DNA of 64,000 nucleotides from Fimenecus sp052169395 (GCA_052169395.1 JBQNCN010000003.1:186001-250000), one strand, 5' to 3'; positions 44,052-53,628 are shown, counted from the first letter of the stretch. Made by a program: numbers and translations. Notes: a model not told the origin generated them from the letters alone.

Positions 44052-45260
44052 TTAAGCCTCCTTATCCTCTGCAAGTTGTTCATTCGGAAGAACTCTTGCA
44101 TTTTTGCCGACGCAAACGCCCTCGCCTACAAGCGCAACACCCCATGGCTCATCGCCTTTATATTCCTCAGGTTTTATGCCAACTGTTGCATTTTCAGAAA
44201 TCACCGCATTCTCGGCAACTATTGAATAATGCACCTTTGCACCTTTTTTTATCACAGTCCCAGGCATAATTACAGAACCAATGACCTCTGCACCGTCTTC
44301 AACAATTACATTGTTGAAAAGCACAGAATATTCCACATTTCCATATATCTTACAGCCCTCAGCCGCCATAGAATTTGAAAGTGTTGCACTGTCAGAAACA
44401 TACTGAGGGGGACCAGCCTCCGTTCCGGAATAAATCTTCCAACTGTTGTCTGATAAATCAAGTCCAGAATTTTCATTTAAAATATCAAGATTTGCCTCCC
44501 AAAGAGACCCTAAAGTTCCAACATCCTTCCAGTATCCGTCAAAAAGATATGCAAAAAGTTTCTCTCCTGCCCTATGCATTGCGGGTATAACATCATGTCC
44601 AAAGTCGTTTGAGCTGTTTGGATTGTTTTCATCTTCTATAAGATATTTACGCAATTTTTCCCAAGTGAAGATATAAATCCCCATTGACGCCTTATTTGTG
44701 CGCGGCTGCGAAGGTTTTTCCTCAAATTCCAAAATACGATTATTTTTATCCGTTATCATAAGTCCGAATCTTGACGCCTCATCCCATGGAACTTCAATTT
44801 CGGCAATCGTAGCTGCCGCACCCTTGCTCTTATGATATTCCAACATTTTATTATAATTCATCTTATAAATATGGTCACCTGATAAAACAACCACATATTT
44901 AGGATTATAACGATCTATAAAATTTATATTTTGATAAATTGAATTAGCAGTACCTTTATACCATGTTGTTCCTTTTATTTGTTGATATGGTGATAACACA
45001 TGAACACCACCATTAACTCTGTCAAGGTCCCAAGCTTGACCGTTTCCAAGGTATTCGTTAAGCACAAGCGGCTGATACTGGGTTAATACGCCTACCGTAT
45101 TTATTCCCGAATTTGAGCAGTTTGAAAGCGGAAAATCAATTATTCTGTATTTACCGCCATAAGATACGGCGGGCTTGGCAACCTTTTGCGTTAAAATCCC
45201 AAGTCTTGAACCTTGTCCACCTGCAAGCAACATTGCCACACATTCATTTTTTCTTGCCAT
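44052..45260 (-). CDS. glgC: Glucose-1-phosphate adenylyltransferase, catalytic subunit
   Basis: The 402-residue protein has AMLLAGGQGSRLGILTQKVA at the N-terminus, the catalytic VVLSGDHIYKMNY near residue 125 and the glucose-1-phosphate site FEEKP near residue 175, with beta-helix repeats at the C-terminus. It makes ADP-glucose from glucose-1-phosphate and ATP and commits carbon to glycogen. It pairs with the adjacent glgD product. Confidence 0.96.
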   Translation of the reverse strand: MARKNECVAMLLAGGQGSRLGILTQKVAKPAVSYGGKYRIIDFPLSNCSNSGINTVGVLTQYQPLVLNEYLGNGQAWDLDRVNGGVHVLSPYQQIKGTTWYKGTANSIYQNINFIDRYNPKYVVVLSGDHIYKMNYNKMLEYHKSKGAAATIAEIEVPWDEASRFGLMITDKNNRILEFEEKPSQPRTNKASMGIYIFTWEKLRKYLIEDENNPNSSNDFGHDVIPAMHRAGEKLFAYLFDGYWKDVGTLGSLWEANLDILNENSGLDLSDNSWKIYSGTEAGPPQYVSDSATLSNSMAAEGCKIYGNVEYSVLFNNVIVEDGAEVIGSVIMPGTVIKKGAKVHYSIVAENAVISENATVGIKPEEYKGDEPWGVALVGEGVCVGKNARVLPNEQLAEDKEA

Positions 45261-45272
45261 AATATCCCCCTG

Positions 45273-47210
45273 TTATCTTGATTTTTTTAAATATAAAGTC
45301 GAAAGTCCTGGCAAATCAAGTGAAATGCTCTGTTCAAAGCCGTGCATATTTATATCGTCCGTCTTTATTTTACCGTTTGAACCGAAACCGCTACCGCCAT
45401 AACACTCATCATCCGAATTTAATACAACTGAATATATACCTTTCTTGGAAATTCCTATACGATAATCAGTTCTATGCATAGGTGTAAAATTACAAACGGC
45501 AATAATCTCATTGCCTTTATTATCAATTCTTCTAAATGCAATAACGGAATTATCCTTATCCTCAGAGCTTATCCATGAATATCCATCCCAGCTATAATCT
45601 ATCTGCCAAAACGCAGGAGTCTTTTTGTAAAGCATATTTACATCTTTGAAATATTTTTGTAGACTCTTATGCTTAGGATAATCCAAAAGCACCCAATCAA
45701 GCCCCTGCTTATAATTCCACTCTATAAACTGACCGAATTCACAACCCATAAACATAAGCTTTTTCCCAGGCGTTGCCATCATATAGCCAAAAAAAGCTTT
45801 AACACCTGAAAATTTCTCATCATATGTGCCGGGCATTTTATCAATAAGAGATTTTTTTCCATGAACAACCTCATCATGAGAAATTGGCATTACAAAGTTT
45901 TCAGAAAATGCATAAAACATAGGAAATGTAAGACAATCATGATTGAATTTTCTAAAAAACGGATCAAGCGAAAAATACCTTAAAATATCATTCATCCAAC
46001 CCATGTTCCATTTAAAATTAAACCCAAGACCGCCGTTATAAACAGGTTTTGAAACATTCTCAAACGCTGTACTTTCCTCTGCAATCATAAGTATATGCGG
46101 AAATTCCTTGAAAATATTTTCGTTTAACTTCTGTAAAAATTCAATAGCTTCAAGGTTTCTATTTCCTCCGTCCTTATTTGCAAGCCATCTACCATCTTGT
46201 CTGTTATAATCAAGATAAAGCATTGATGCTACCGCATCTATTCTTATCCCATCTATATGAAAATATTTAAGCCAGAATGATGCTGAGCTCATGAGAAAAC
46301 TCTTGACCTCACCTCTTCCAAAATCAAACACCTTTGTTCCCCACTCATAATGCTCTCCTTTACGCGGATCAGCATATTCATAAAGCGGCTTTCCGTCAAA
46401 TTCAAACAATCCGTTTTCATCCTTCGGAAAATGTGCAGGAACCCAATCTAAAATCACACCTATTTCTTGCCTATGACATTCATCTATTAGATACATTAAA
46501 TCGGCAGGCGTACCATATCTCGATGTTGCGGAAAAATATCCCGTTACCTGATAACCCCAAGAACCGTCAAACGGATACTCTGTAAGCGGCATAAACTCAA
46601 TGTGCGTATAATTCATCTTCTTTACATACGGCACCAAAGTATCAGCAAGCTGTCTATATGAATAAAAGCTGCCATCATCGTTATTTTTCCATGAACCTGC
46701 ATGAACCTCATAAATATTTACCGGTCTTTCATAAATCTTAACTTCAAACTGCTTTTTTAAATAATCTTCATCATGCCATTCATAACAATTTTCAATATCG
46801 TAAAGCTTTGAAGCCGTACCCGGTCTTGTTTCCATATGAAAACCATAAGGATCAGCTTTAAGTATTATTCTTCCTTCTCCATCTTCTATTGAATATTTAT
46901 ATGTATCAAATTGCTTTAAATTTTCTATTTCAGAAATCCATACACCTCCTGAATTATCAAGAAGATGCATGGGATTTAAGGTTCTATCCCAATTATTGAA
47001 ATCTCCAACAACGGAAACAGTATTTGCATGCGGTGCCCAAACTCTGAAAATCGTTTTACCTTTTGCTAAATGCGCCCCAAGATATTCATAAGTATGACTA
47101 TTTGTCCCCTCATGAAAAAGATACAGCGGAACTTCATCTTTAGTTATGTTTTTTATATTTGTATTTTTCTTTTTTATTTTGGTAGTGGCTTTCTTAATTT
47201 TTTCAGCCAT
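45273..47210 (-). CDS. glgB: 1,4-alpha-glucan branching enzyme (GH13)
   Basis: The 645-residue protein has a Lys-rich N-terminus (about residues 1-25), a CBM48 module (FRVWAPHANTVSVVGDFNNW), then the GH13 barrel: DWVPAHFPKDE, the nucleophile in GIRIDAVASMLYLDY, the acid in MIAEESTAF and PISHDEVVHGKKS. It creates alpha-1,6 branches in glycogen. The ATG at 47210 is chosen for the GGAGG 6 nt before it; a TTG five codons upstream overlaps that site. It is the first gene of the operon. Confidence 0.95.
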   Translation of the reverse strand: MAEKIKKATTKIKKKNTNIKNITKDEVPLYLFHEGTNSHTYEYLGAHLAKGKTIFRVWAPHANTVSVVGDFNNWDRTLNPMHLLDNSGGVWISEIENLKQFDTYKYSIEDGEGRIILKADPYGFHMETRPGTASKLYDIENCYEWHDEDYLKKQFEVKIYERPVNIYEVHAGSWKNNDDGSFYSYRQLADTLVPYVKKMNYTHIEFMPLTEYPFDGSWGYQVTGYFSATSRYGTPADLMYLIDECHRQEIGVILDWVPAHFPKDENGLFEFDGKPLYEYADPRKGEHYEWGTKVFDFGRGEVKSFLMSSASFWLKYFHIDGIRIDAVASMLYLDYNRQDGRWLANKDGGNRNLEAIEFLQKLNENIFKEFPHILMIAEESTAFENVSKPVYNGGLGFNFKWNMGWMNDILRYFSLDPFFRKFNHDCLTFPMFYAFSENFVMPISHDEVVHGKKSLIDKMPGTYDEKFSGVKAFFGYMMATPGKKLMFMGCEFGQFIEWNYKQGLDWVLLDYPKHKSLQKYFKDVNMLYKKTPAFWQIDYSWDGYSWISSEDKDNSVIAFRRIDNKGNEIIAVCNFTPMHRTDYRIGISKKGIYSVVLNSDDECYGGSGFGSNGKIKTDDINMHGFEQSISLDLPGLSTLYLKKSR

Positions 47211-47247
47211 TTTATACCTCCGCAATATAGCTTTAATATCACAATTG

Positions 47248-47276
47248 ATAATATCAAATTATATACTATATTTCAA
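47248..47276 (-). promoter_or_regulatory. Promoter of the glg operon
   Basis: On the minus strand TTGAAA and TATTAT are 17 bp apart, about 38 bp before the glgB start. Confidence 0.65.
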
Positions 47277-47370
47277 TAGTCTTTTTGACAATTTTATCAA
47301 AAATTTATATAATTTTATGTTTTCGCTTGTATGCTTTGTTAGAATAATTTATATGACTAAATATATAATC

Positions 47371-47403
47371 AAAAAAGTCGCTCCCATTTGGGAGCGACTT
47401 TTT
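47371..47403 (-). terminator. Terminator after the membrane-protein pair
   Basis: The perfect stem AAAAAGTCGCTCCCA/TGGGAGCGACTTTTT works in both directions and touches the end of the minus-strand gene at 47403. Confidence 0.92.
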
Positions 47404-47990
47404 CATGATAAAAATGTAGGCAAAAACAAATTCAAAATTCGAGGCAAAACAAGTGCAAACGCAACAGTTGTTAAAAAAATAAGTCCTGTTTTCTGAAGAA
47501 AATCGCCAATATAAGCAATCGCATAAATAGGATAAGCTAAAACTCTTGTTATGGTCTTTACCCCCGATGTCTTTGAAATGAAGTTTTCCTTAAAAGAAAG
47601 CACATCCTCAGTTTGTGGAAACAAGGAACACATTAGAGAAATTCCAAGATATAACATTCCAAAATTTATAAAATTTGGAATTTTCAAAGTATTTGAAGTA
47701 AAAAAATCTCCAAGATAAAAAATAGTGATCGATCCTTCTGCGAGAAATAAAATCCCAAGCAAAAAACTGAACACAAAAGGCCAAAACACAATATTAAAAC
47801 TTGCGGATTTTTTACCAGATAAAAGTTCATGTTCAATATGTCCACACATTTCATTGCGGCGCATATATCTGCCATCTTCAATCAAAATTTTCCCCGTTCT
47901 AAGTACCATATGCTCAATAAAAGCCTGTAAAATCGCACCGGGAAATGTAATAAATTTAATTATCACATATATTACTTCAGTTATTTTCAT
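47403..47990 (-). CDS. Uncharacterised multi-pass membrane protein
   Basis: The 195-residue protein has four or five predicted transmembrane segments. The N-terminus contains TFPGAILQAFIEHM, and later parts include SLFPQTEDVLSFKEN and YIGDFLQKTG. The pattern is reminiscent of small Clostridia membrane proteins related to integral-membrane metalloproteases, but the HExxH zinc motif is absent, so I assign no activity. Its ATG overlaps the stop of the TPR gene, which suggests that the two products work together. Confidence 0.7.
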   Translation of the reverse strand: MKITEVIYVIIKFITFPGAILQAFIEHMVLRTGKILIEDGRYMRRNEMCGHIEHELLSGKKSASFNIVFWPFVFSFLLGILFLAEGSITIFYLGDFFTSNTLKIPNFINFGMLYLGISLMCSLFPQTEDVLSFKENFISKTSGVKTITRVLAYPIYAIAYIGDFLQKTGLIFLTTVAFALVLPRILNLFLPTFLS

Positions 47991-49585
47991 ATTACATCAT
48001 AGCTCCCTTCAAAAAGTATACTTTCAATTGATATGGTTTTATCATGAACGCCCTTAACGCTATCAAAAATCTCATAGCCATTTTGCTTAAGAAATTTACT
48101 TAACGTGTTGTACTGTTCCTCATCGCCTTTCAGTGCACTTGCAAGAGCATAAGTATTGATTACAGGAAGAGAGTATGCATAGATACTATGTGCAGTCGCA
48201 GCTTTTTCCTGAGCCTTATCATAATCACCGGCGCACATATATGCAAGCGCCATTTGCCTATAAAATTCATATTCCATACCTGTCGGATCAACACTTGTAT
48301 CGGTATTTCTTTTTTTAATATTTTCTATTTCATCAAGTCTTTCCTGACACTTTGAAATTGAACCATCATAATCCTTTTTGCTTATACGAAGAGCCATAGC
48401 ATCAATAAGTCCTGCATTTTCATCTTCAGAATTCGCTTTTTTTATTGCTGAAGTTATAGCAGAAGTGTCTTTCCCCGACTTTGCATAAAGCTGACCAAGT
48501 GGAGCAGCATATAGCCAAACAAGTTTAGGTTCTTCGTTTCTTATTTTTTCAAGAAATTCAATTTGCGTTTGAATATCTTTCTTAAACATTGATGCAACAT
48601 AGTATTGATAGAAATATACCATAGCATTTGAATACTTTTTTGAAACAGTTATATCTTTTTCAGTTGTTGTTTCAGTAGTTTTCTCGTCAGAAGCAGAAGT
48701 AGCTGTCGTTGTTTCATTAGGAATATCTGAAGCGCATAAATCCCCTATTTTTGTTATAATATCCTGATATGTACTCTCATCAGAGGTCTTTCCTGCACCT
48801 GCAGCTCCATACATTATAGAGGTGGCGGCATCTGCAGTTTTTCTATAAGAATCATACTCTATCATAGCTTTTTTTACGCTTAAAAAGTGCGGAAGATTAA
48901 GTTCCCATTGTCTGAAATTCTTTTTAAGTTCATTAAAGTCTTTCATATTACCGATTTTTCTGGCAGCATCAATCTCTTTCTTATAAACAAGCTGATAGTT
49001 CACACTATTATTCACCATTTTATTAGCTGCTTCTGAATACTTTACAATAGCTGAGGTCATCTGCCCTTTTCTCACATATTTATCTCCTGCAGCAACTTTT
49101 AAATACACATCACTTTTCTGTGACAAAAACACAATAGAAGATATTGCCGCAACAACAATTGCAAGAACTGCAATAACATTCAGAAAAGAAAACGGATAAT
49201 GTCTTAACCCATCATCACAATCTTTACAATAACTTGACCCTTCCATTTTTTCTTTTTCAAGACAGCATTCACAAAGTTTATCTTCTGAAATTTCTGTAAG
49301 TTCTTCCTCATCCGTATCTTCATACATAAAATCTGAAAAATCGCCTTCTTCAGCCTGCTTTTGAGTTTCCTCAAACTTTTCTCTAAAAGTTTCCGCAAGC
49401 TCTTCCATTTCCTGTTCAATATCATCTCTTTCATCATTTTTTGCCGTTTTTTTTGAAAGCTCTGAAAGAGCTTTTTTCGTACCGTCCAATACATCCTCTG
49501 TATTTTTATCAAAAGTTTTTCCAAGCTCATTTTCAGCGGTTTCTTCCAGTTGATCTATATCATTAAAGTTTTTTTCCTTATCCAT
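47987..49585 (-). CDS. Zinc-ribbon/TPR membrane protein
   Basis: The 532-residue protein has an acidic, coiled N-terminal region (residues 1-100), a compact cysteine cluster (CECCLE at 105-110 and CKDCDD at 120-125), one transmembrane segment (about 133-155), and a long extracytoplasmic part with helical TPR-like repeats (AAGDKYVRKGQMTSAIVKYS; MALAYMCAGDYDKAQEKAAT). A Thr/Ser-rich linker sits near residue 290. I do not recognise a named family. The design suggests a scaffold that senses or organises something at the membrane. Confidence 0.7.
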   Translation of the reverse strand: MDKEKNFNDIDQLEETAENELGKTFDKNTEDVLDGTKKALSELSKKTAKNDERDDIEQEMEELAETFREKFEETQKQAEEGDFSDFMYEDTDEEELTEISEDKLCECCLEKEKMEGSSYCKDCDDGLRHYPFSFLNVIAVLAIVVAAISSIVFLSQKSDVYLKVAAGDKYVRKGQMTSAIVKYSEAANKMVNNSVNYQLVYKKEIDAARKIGNMKDFNELKKNFRQWELNLPHFLSVKKAMIEYDSYRKTADAATSIMYGAAGAGKTSDESTYQDIITKIGDLCASDIPNETTTATSASDEKTTETTTEKDITVSKKYSNAMVYFYQYYVASMFKKDIQTQIEFLEKIRNEEPKLVWLYAAPLGQLYAKSGKDTSAITSAIKKANSEDENAGLIDAMALRISKKDYDGSISKCQERLDEIENIKKRNTDTSVDPTGMEYEFYRQMALAYMCAGDYDKAQEKAATAHSIYAYSLPVINTYALASALKGDEEQYNTLSKFLKQNGYEIFDSVKGVHDKTISIESILFEGSYDVI

Positions 49586-49652
49586 AGAGTCCTCCTGTTA
49601 AAAATATTTTAAATATAATATCACTTTTAAACATGTTTTTCAAACAATGCAT

Positions 49653-49680
49653 AAAAAAAGCCGCATAAAATGCGGCTTTT
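49653..49680 (-). terminator. Terminator of rpsF-ssb-rpsR
   Basis: The stem AAAAGCCGCAT/ATGCGGCTTTT is followed on the minus strand by a T run, 3 nt after the rpsR stop codon. Confidence 0.9.
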
Positions 49681-49683
49681 AAA

Positions 49684-49926
49684 TCAGTCGGTAGTATATG
49701 GAAGAAGTGCAATATGTCTTGCTCTGTTTATTGCTCTTGTAAGCATTCTCTGATGAAGTGCACATGTACCTGTAACTCTTCTCGGGAGAATCTTTCCTCT
49801 TCCGCTCAAATAAGTTCTGAGCATTTTTTCGTCTTTATAATCAATTTCAGTCTGTTCATTAACACAGAAAGCACAAACTTTTTTATGTCTTCTCTGCATT
49901 GGCTTGTATCCATTATCTTCAGCCAT
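49684..49926 (-). CDS. rpsR: 30S ribosomal protein S18
   Basis: The 80-residue protein contains KKVCAFCVNE, DYKDEKMLRTYLSGRGKILP and the S18 signature RRVTGTCALHQRMLTRAINR. It binds the 30S platform next to S6. The cysteines (CAFC and TGTC) make it a zinc-type C+ form. It is the last gene of the rpsF-ssb-rpsR operon. Confidence 0.97.
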   Translation of the reverse strand: MAEDNGYKPMQRRHKKVCAFCVNEQTEIDYKDEKMLRTYLSGRGKILPRRVTGTCALHQRMLTRAINRARHIALLPYTTD

Positions 49927-49946
49927 TTTAATTCCTCCATTTAAAT

Positions 49947-50420
49947 TTAGAATGGCAGATCTTCATCTGCAATATTGAAAGCATCGTCGCTTCCCGTAGA
50001 TATAACTTTAAAGCTTTCATCGCTATCAGTAGGTGCCGTCTGATAAGAAGCGCCCGCATTATTCACAGGTGCTGAATAGTTTCCAGCGTTATCATCTCTT
50101 TTTCCGCCACAGAATGAAACATTATCAGCAACTATCTCAAAACGGTCTCTGTTATTTCCATCCCTGTCGGTGTAACTGCCTGTCTGAATTCTGCCCTCAA
50201 CCGCAATCATTGACCCTTTACGGAAATACTTTGAAACAAATTCCGCAGTCTGTCTCCAAGCAGTTATTCTTATCCAATCTGTCTGACGTTCTTCACCCTT
50301 ACGAACAAAATCACGATCAACCGCAACTGAAAAAGAACAAACAGCCGTACCGTTTGAGGTAGTTCTAAGCTCCGGGTCCTGCCCAAGCCTTCCCATAATT
50401 ACAGCTCTATTGATACTCAT
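49947..50420 (-). CDS. ssb: Single-stranded DNA-binding protein
   Basis: The 157-residue protein has an OB-fold N-terminus (INRAVIMGRLGQDPELRTT; KGSMIAVEGRIQTGSY near residue 65), a flexible Ser/Ala/Asn-rich linker and the acidic tip DEDLPF that recruits repair and replication partners. Its place between rpsF and rpsR is conserved in Firmicutes. Confidence 0.97.
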   Translation of the reverse strand: MSINRAVIMGRLGQDPELRTTSNGTAVCSFSVAVDRDFVRKGEERQTDWIRITAWRQTAEFVSKYFRKGSMIAVEGRIQTGSYTDRDGNNRDRFEIVADNVSFCGGKRDDNAGNYSAPVNNAGASYQTAPTDSDESFKVISTGSDDAFNIADEDLPF

Positions 50421-50427
50421 AGTTTTC

Positions 50428-50709
50428 TCACTTTACAACAACAAGCGATCTGAGCACACCGTCTGCAATTCCTGCAACACGCTCAAATTCTTTAGGAAAT
50501 GTCTTTTCCGCTTCAAATTCATAAACGACATAGTAGCCTTCAGTCTCATCGTTTATAAGATAAGCAAGTCTTCTTACCCCTTTAACATCAGGTTCCTCTT
50601 TAAACTTGCCATTTTCATAAATCAAATTTCTAAATCTCTGATCAAGAGCCTGAGCCTTATCTTCACCGTTTTTTACAGAAAGAACAAGAACCGCTTCATA
50701 ATTTTGCAT
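50428..50709 (-). CDS. rpsF: 30S ribosomal protein S6
   Basis: The 93-residue protein has the S6 fold: MQNYEAVLVLS, VKGVRRLAYLINDETEGYYV and FERVAGIADGVLRSLVV. The ATG at 50709 has GGGAGG 8 nt upstream; a longer frame upstream has no ribosome site. It is the first gene of the operon. Confidence 0.96.
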   Translation of the reverse strand: MQNYEAVLVLSVKNGEDKAQALDQRFRNLIYENGKFKEEPDVKGVRRLAYLINDETEGYYVVYEFEAEKTFPKEFERVAGIADGVLRSLVVVK

Positions 50710-50779
50710 TTTGTTAACCTCCCTTTGGTCATTTGCCCACATTTTCCCTGTGGAAAGGAAATTTCCGCTTTATGCGGTA
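50710..50779 (-). promoter_or_regulatory. rpsF leader, possible S6:S18 autoregulatory RNA
   Basis: The leader of about 70 nt can form a CCGC-ATAAA-GCGG hairpin and a CCACA/TGTGG hairpin close to the ribosome site. Many bacteria have an S6:S18-binding motif in this spot. I cannot place its conserved bulge with certainty. Confidence 0.35.
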
Positions 50780-50785
50780 AACGAA

Positions 50786-50814
50786 AGTTTATCAAACCAA
50801 GTTTAATTTGTCAA
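50786..50814 (-). promoter_or_regulatory. Promoter of rpsF-ssb-rpsR
   Basis: TTGACA and TAAACT on the minus strand are 17 bp apart, about 77 bp before the rpsF start. Confidence 0.8.
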
Positions 50815-50820
50815 GCAATA

Positions 50821-50855
50821 AAAATAAAAGCGGGTAAAAAATCCCGCTTTTATTT
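50821..50855 (-). terminator. Terminator of the 3D/G5-domain gene
   Basis: The stem AAATAAAAGCGGG/CCCGCTTTTATTT has an 8-nt loop and overlaps the stop codon of the minus-strand gene. Confidence 0.88.
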
Positions 50856-52125
50856 AATCAAGTACATAAATACTTACATCTCTAAGACCCCAAGCTTTAC
50901 ATTCGGCATTCGTATTAAAGAACAAATCCACAACTCTTGCTCTTGAGCCTGTCCATTTTACAAAACCGCCTGTATCTGCAGCAATTGCATATCCATATAC
51001 GGTACCGTTATTTCCTACTATATAAAGTCTTGTTCCATATGGAATCTGTTTTGGATTTACCGCTACATAACCGGCCTTAACTTTTCTTCCGGATGCCGTA
51101 GTCGAGCCCGGTCTTTCAGAATAAGCGGAAGCAGTCCCTGTAATCACTCTTGAATATTTTGTAGGTCTGCCGTTTTCATCAAGTGTTAAATCTGCAGGAG
51201 GCGTAAGTTCCGAAATAGGCGCACCTTTTGCCCTTACTGTTGACGGTGCTGCAGAAAAATTCCTCTTTTTATTTCCCACTAAATTTATCTGAGGAGTAGC
51301 AGCCTTTGTTATCTGACTACCATAAACAGTAGAGGAAACCACCTGTCCATTTACAAGTTTATCACGATATGTTACATTTTTTTCACCGTTTACACCCGCC
51401 TGTTTAACCGTTGTCTGTCCCGAATATATGTCTTCGGAAAGCTCAGACTTAATGGTAAACGGAATCGACTCAATCGCCGTTCGCATAGCATAATCCACTC
51501 TGTTTACATTTATTGTGATGTCATCATAAAGTTCACTATAAAGAGATGGCTCCGTCTCATCATTTTCAAAAAGTGAAATGCCTGCTGCATCAACTGCATC
51601 CTTAACAATTCCCGGTTTTATTCTTATCGTTTGCGTTTTTCCATCCGCAACAATATTCACCTTATATGACTTTGTTATAGAAACTGTCATTCCTTCAGTA
51701 AGAACCGTATCAAGCGGATAATTCGTAAATTGATTTTCAGAAAGTGTTGTCCCGAGCTTTTCTAAAAGAGATTTTACCGTTCCCGCACAAACAAGAGAAA
51801 CCGTACTGCCGGACACATCAGTAAAGGACACCTTTACTCCTCTATAGATTTTTATATAACTGTCATCACCCGAATTAAAATCAGATAAATCAAGAACATC
51901 ATTTTCCGAAATTTTAATTCCGCTGTCTTCAAGTGCTTTTCTCGGATCCTTTGAGGATGCAACTATTCTTGTAACCGTATCACCGTCACTGACATACACA
52001 TTGTAAAACGGCTGTGCTGCAAAAGCGTATATTGAAAAAGTTAACACGATACATATTATCACAGCAATAACTTTTCTCGTATAGCTTGTCTGCACAACAG
52101 AGAATGTTTTAAGTTCCTTCTTCAA
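50854..52125 (-). CDS. YabE-like DUF348/G5/3D-domain cell-wall protein
   Basis: The 423-residue protein has an N-terminal signal or membrane anchor (about residues 18-37), two or three DUF348 repeats (for example VYVSDGDTVTRIVASSKDP), a G5 domain (about 210-280) and a C-terminal 3D domain with its three acidic positions (GTASAYS, AADTGGF, VVDLFF). The 3D module is a lytic transglycosylase/RpfB-Sps-like fold that acts on peptidoglycan. The start is set at a TTG (52125), because AGGAG lies 6 nt before it; an upstream in-frame TTG would place that site inside the gene. Confidence 0.88.
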   Translation of the reverse strand: MKKELKTFSVVQTSYTRKVIAVIICIVLTFSIYAFAAQPFYNVYVSDGDTVTRIVASSKDPRKALEDSGIKISENDVLDLSDFNSGDDSYIKIYRGVKVSFTDVSGSTVSLVCAGTVKSLLEKLGTTLSENQFTNYPLDTVLTEGMTVSITKSYKVNIVADGKTQTIRIKPGIVKDAVDAAGISLFENDETEPSLYSELYDDITINVNRVDYAMRTAIESIPFTIKSELSEDIYSGQTTVKQAGVNGEKNVTYRDKLVNGQVVSSTVYGSQITKAATPQINLVGNKKRNFSAAPSTVRAKGAPISELTPPADLTLDENGRPTKYSRVITGTASAYSERPGSTTASGRKVKAGYVAVNPKQIPYGTRLYIVGNNGTVYGYAIAADTGGFVKWTGSRARVVDLFFNTNAECKAWGLRDVSIYVLD

Positions 52126-52208
52126 ATTCTGCTCCTTTTTACTTTTCAAACGATACTTTATAGCGTTTAAAAATTGATTGCAAAAACCTATCGGTCTTTG
52201 TTCGACGA

Positions 52209-52237
52209 ATTATATTATCGCATTTTGCATTTGTCAA
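52209..52237 (-). promoter_or_regulatory. Consensus promoter of the 3D/G5 gene
   Basis: TTGACA and TATAAT on the minus strand are separated by exactly 17 bp, about 84 bp before the start codon. Confidence 0.88.
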
Positions 52238-52239
52238 CT

Positions 52240-52600
52240 TTTTAAAAATGACAGTTTTTGTTCATTATGCACAATCATTTTCTCGGTTTTCAAAAAATAA
52301 ATTAAAAAATCCGCTTTTAACAAGTTAAAATCGGTATTTCTTTGTGCAAAACATAGAATTAAGCATAAAAGTCATTTGCCAACCATTTAAGTAATGTTTT
52401 ATAGGCATTTTACCGTGTCTACTCCCATAAAATAAACGATTTCATAAAATTCAAAGAATTTTATATCTAATTTTAAAACACTAACAACCTGACTTCATAT
52501 GCAATTTTGAGATTGCTTAAAATTTACTCCCACCAAGCCTAAAAATATATCATTATTTTGCAATAATTATGGGAACAGGTCTTCAGTCAATCTTTTTTAT
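52240..52600. other. Intergenic stretch without a recognisable gene
   Basis: This AT-rich region between divergent genes has no ORF of interest. Small hairpins can be drawn on the minus strand (GCAATCTCAAAATTGC near 52510; a 9-bp stem ATAAAATTC/GAATTTTAT near 52450), but I can match them to no riboswitch class. Confidence 0.5.
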
Positions 52601-52644
52601 TACTTTATAATATATATTATGCTATAATTTGTTTTGGTGATATC

Positions 52645-53595
52645 ATGAAAATAATAACCGTTCAAAAAAATGATGACGGAAAAAGAATTGATGCATTTCT
52701 TCTTAAAACCCTAACATCAATGCCAAACTCTTTATTACAAAAAATGATAAGAACAAATCACATAAAACTTAATGGAAAAAAACCGAAACCCGACACACGA
52801 ATAAAATTCGGTGATGAAATAAAGCTTTTTATTTCTGATGAATTTTTCAAGCAAAACAAAACTAAATACGATTTTTTAAAAGCTCCAGATAACATTGATA
52901 TAATATATGAAGATAAAAATATCATTATTCTAAATAAAAAAGCAGGTATACTTTGTCACCCTGACAATAAAGAATATATAGATACTCTGCTTGGAAGACT
53001 GCAAAAATATCTTTATAACAAAAAAGAATACAATCCAAAAAATGAAAACAGCTTTGCTCCCGCTTTGGTAAATAGAATAGATAGAAATACACAAGGACTT
53101 GTAATTGCCGCAAAAAATGCAAACGCACTTAAAATTCTTTCAGAAAAGCTGAGAAATCGTGAAATAGAAAAACATTATCTTTGTGTATGTGTAGGCTCTC
53201 CAAAAATAAAATCCGCCATATTATCAGATTATCTAATAAAAAATGAAGCAAAAAATGAAGTAAAAATTTTCAAAGAGCCCTTACCTAATTCCAAGACAGT
53301 TATAACTAAATATACAGTATTAAAAGAAAAAAACGGTCTCTCGCTTATTGAAGCGGAACTTTTAACCGGAAGAACGCATCAGATAAGAGCCCATTTTTCA
53401 ACTTACGGATTCGCTCTTTTAGGCGACGGTAAATATGGAAAAAATGCAGATAACAAAAAATACGGCGGCTATAAAAAGCAGCTTTTGTGCTCTTATAAAA
53501 TCAAATTTATGTTTAAAAGCAATGCTGATGAACTTAATTATCTGAACGGCAAAGAAATAACTCTTAAAAATCTTCCGTTTTCAGAACTCTTTTAA
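52645..53595 (+). CDS. RluA-family pseudouridine synthase (RluC-like)
   Basis: The 316-residue protein has an N-terminal S4 domain (about residues 12-72) and the catalytic segment ALVNRIDRNTQGLVIAAKN (Asp near residue 140), followed by LLTGRTHQIRAHFSTYGFAL. It is a paralogue of the RluD at 10.6 kb, with NRIDRNTQG in place of HRIDKDTSG, which is closer to RluC-type enzymes. It is monocistronic; a TATAAT lies about 35 bp upstream and a strong terminator follows. Confidence 0.9.
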   Translation: MKIITVQKNDDGKRIDAFLLKTLTSMPNSLLQKMIRTNHIKLNGKKPKPDTRIKFGDEIKLFISDEFFKQNKTKYDFLKAPDNIDIIYEDKNIIILNKKAGILCHPDNKEYIDTLLGRLQKYLYNKKEYNPKNENSFAPALVNRIDRNTQGLVIAAKNANALKILSEKLRNREIEKHYLCVCVGSPKIKSAILSDYLIKNEAKNEVKIFKEPLPNSKTVITKYTVLKEKNGLSLIEAELLTGRTHQIRAHFSTYGFALLGDGKYGKNADNKKYGGYKKQLLCSYKIKFMFKSNADELNYLNGKEITLKNLPFSELF

Positions 53596-53628
53596 AAAAT
53601 AAGCCGTCTTAAAGACGGCTTATTTTTT
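53594..53628 (+). terminator. Bidirectional terminator between the RluA-type gene and leuA
   Basis: The stem AAATAAGCCGTCTT/AAGACGGCTTATTT is perfect and T-flanked on both sides. Confidence 0.92.

Noticed and set aside
52240..52600. Possible riboswitch (c-di-AMP or T-box type) upstream of the 3D/G5 gene
   Set aside because: The consensus promoter at 52209-52237 lies downstream of this region, so it is not in the leader, and none of the known conserved motifs is present.
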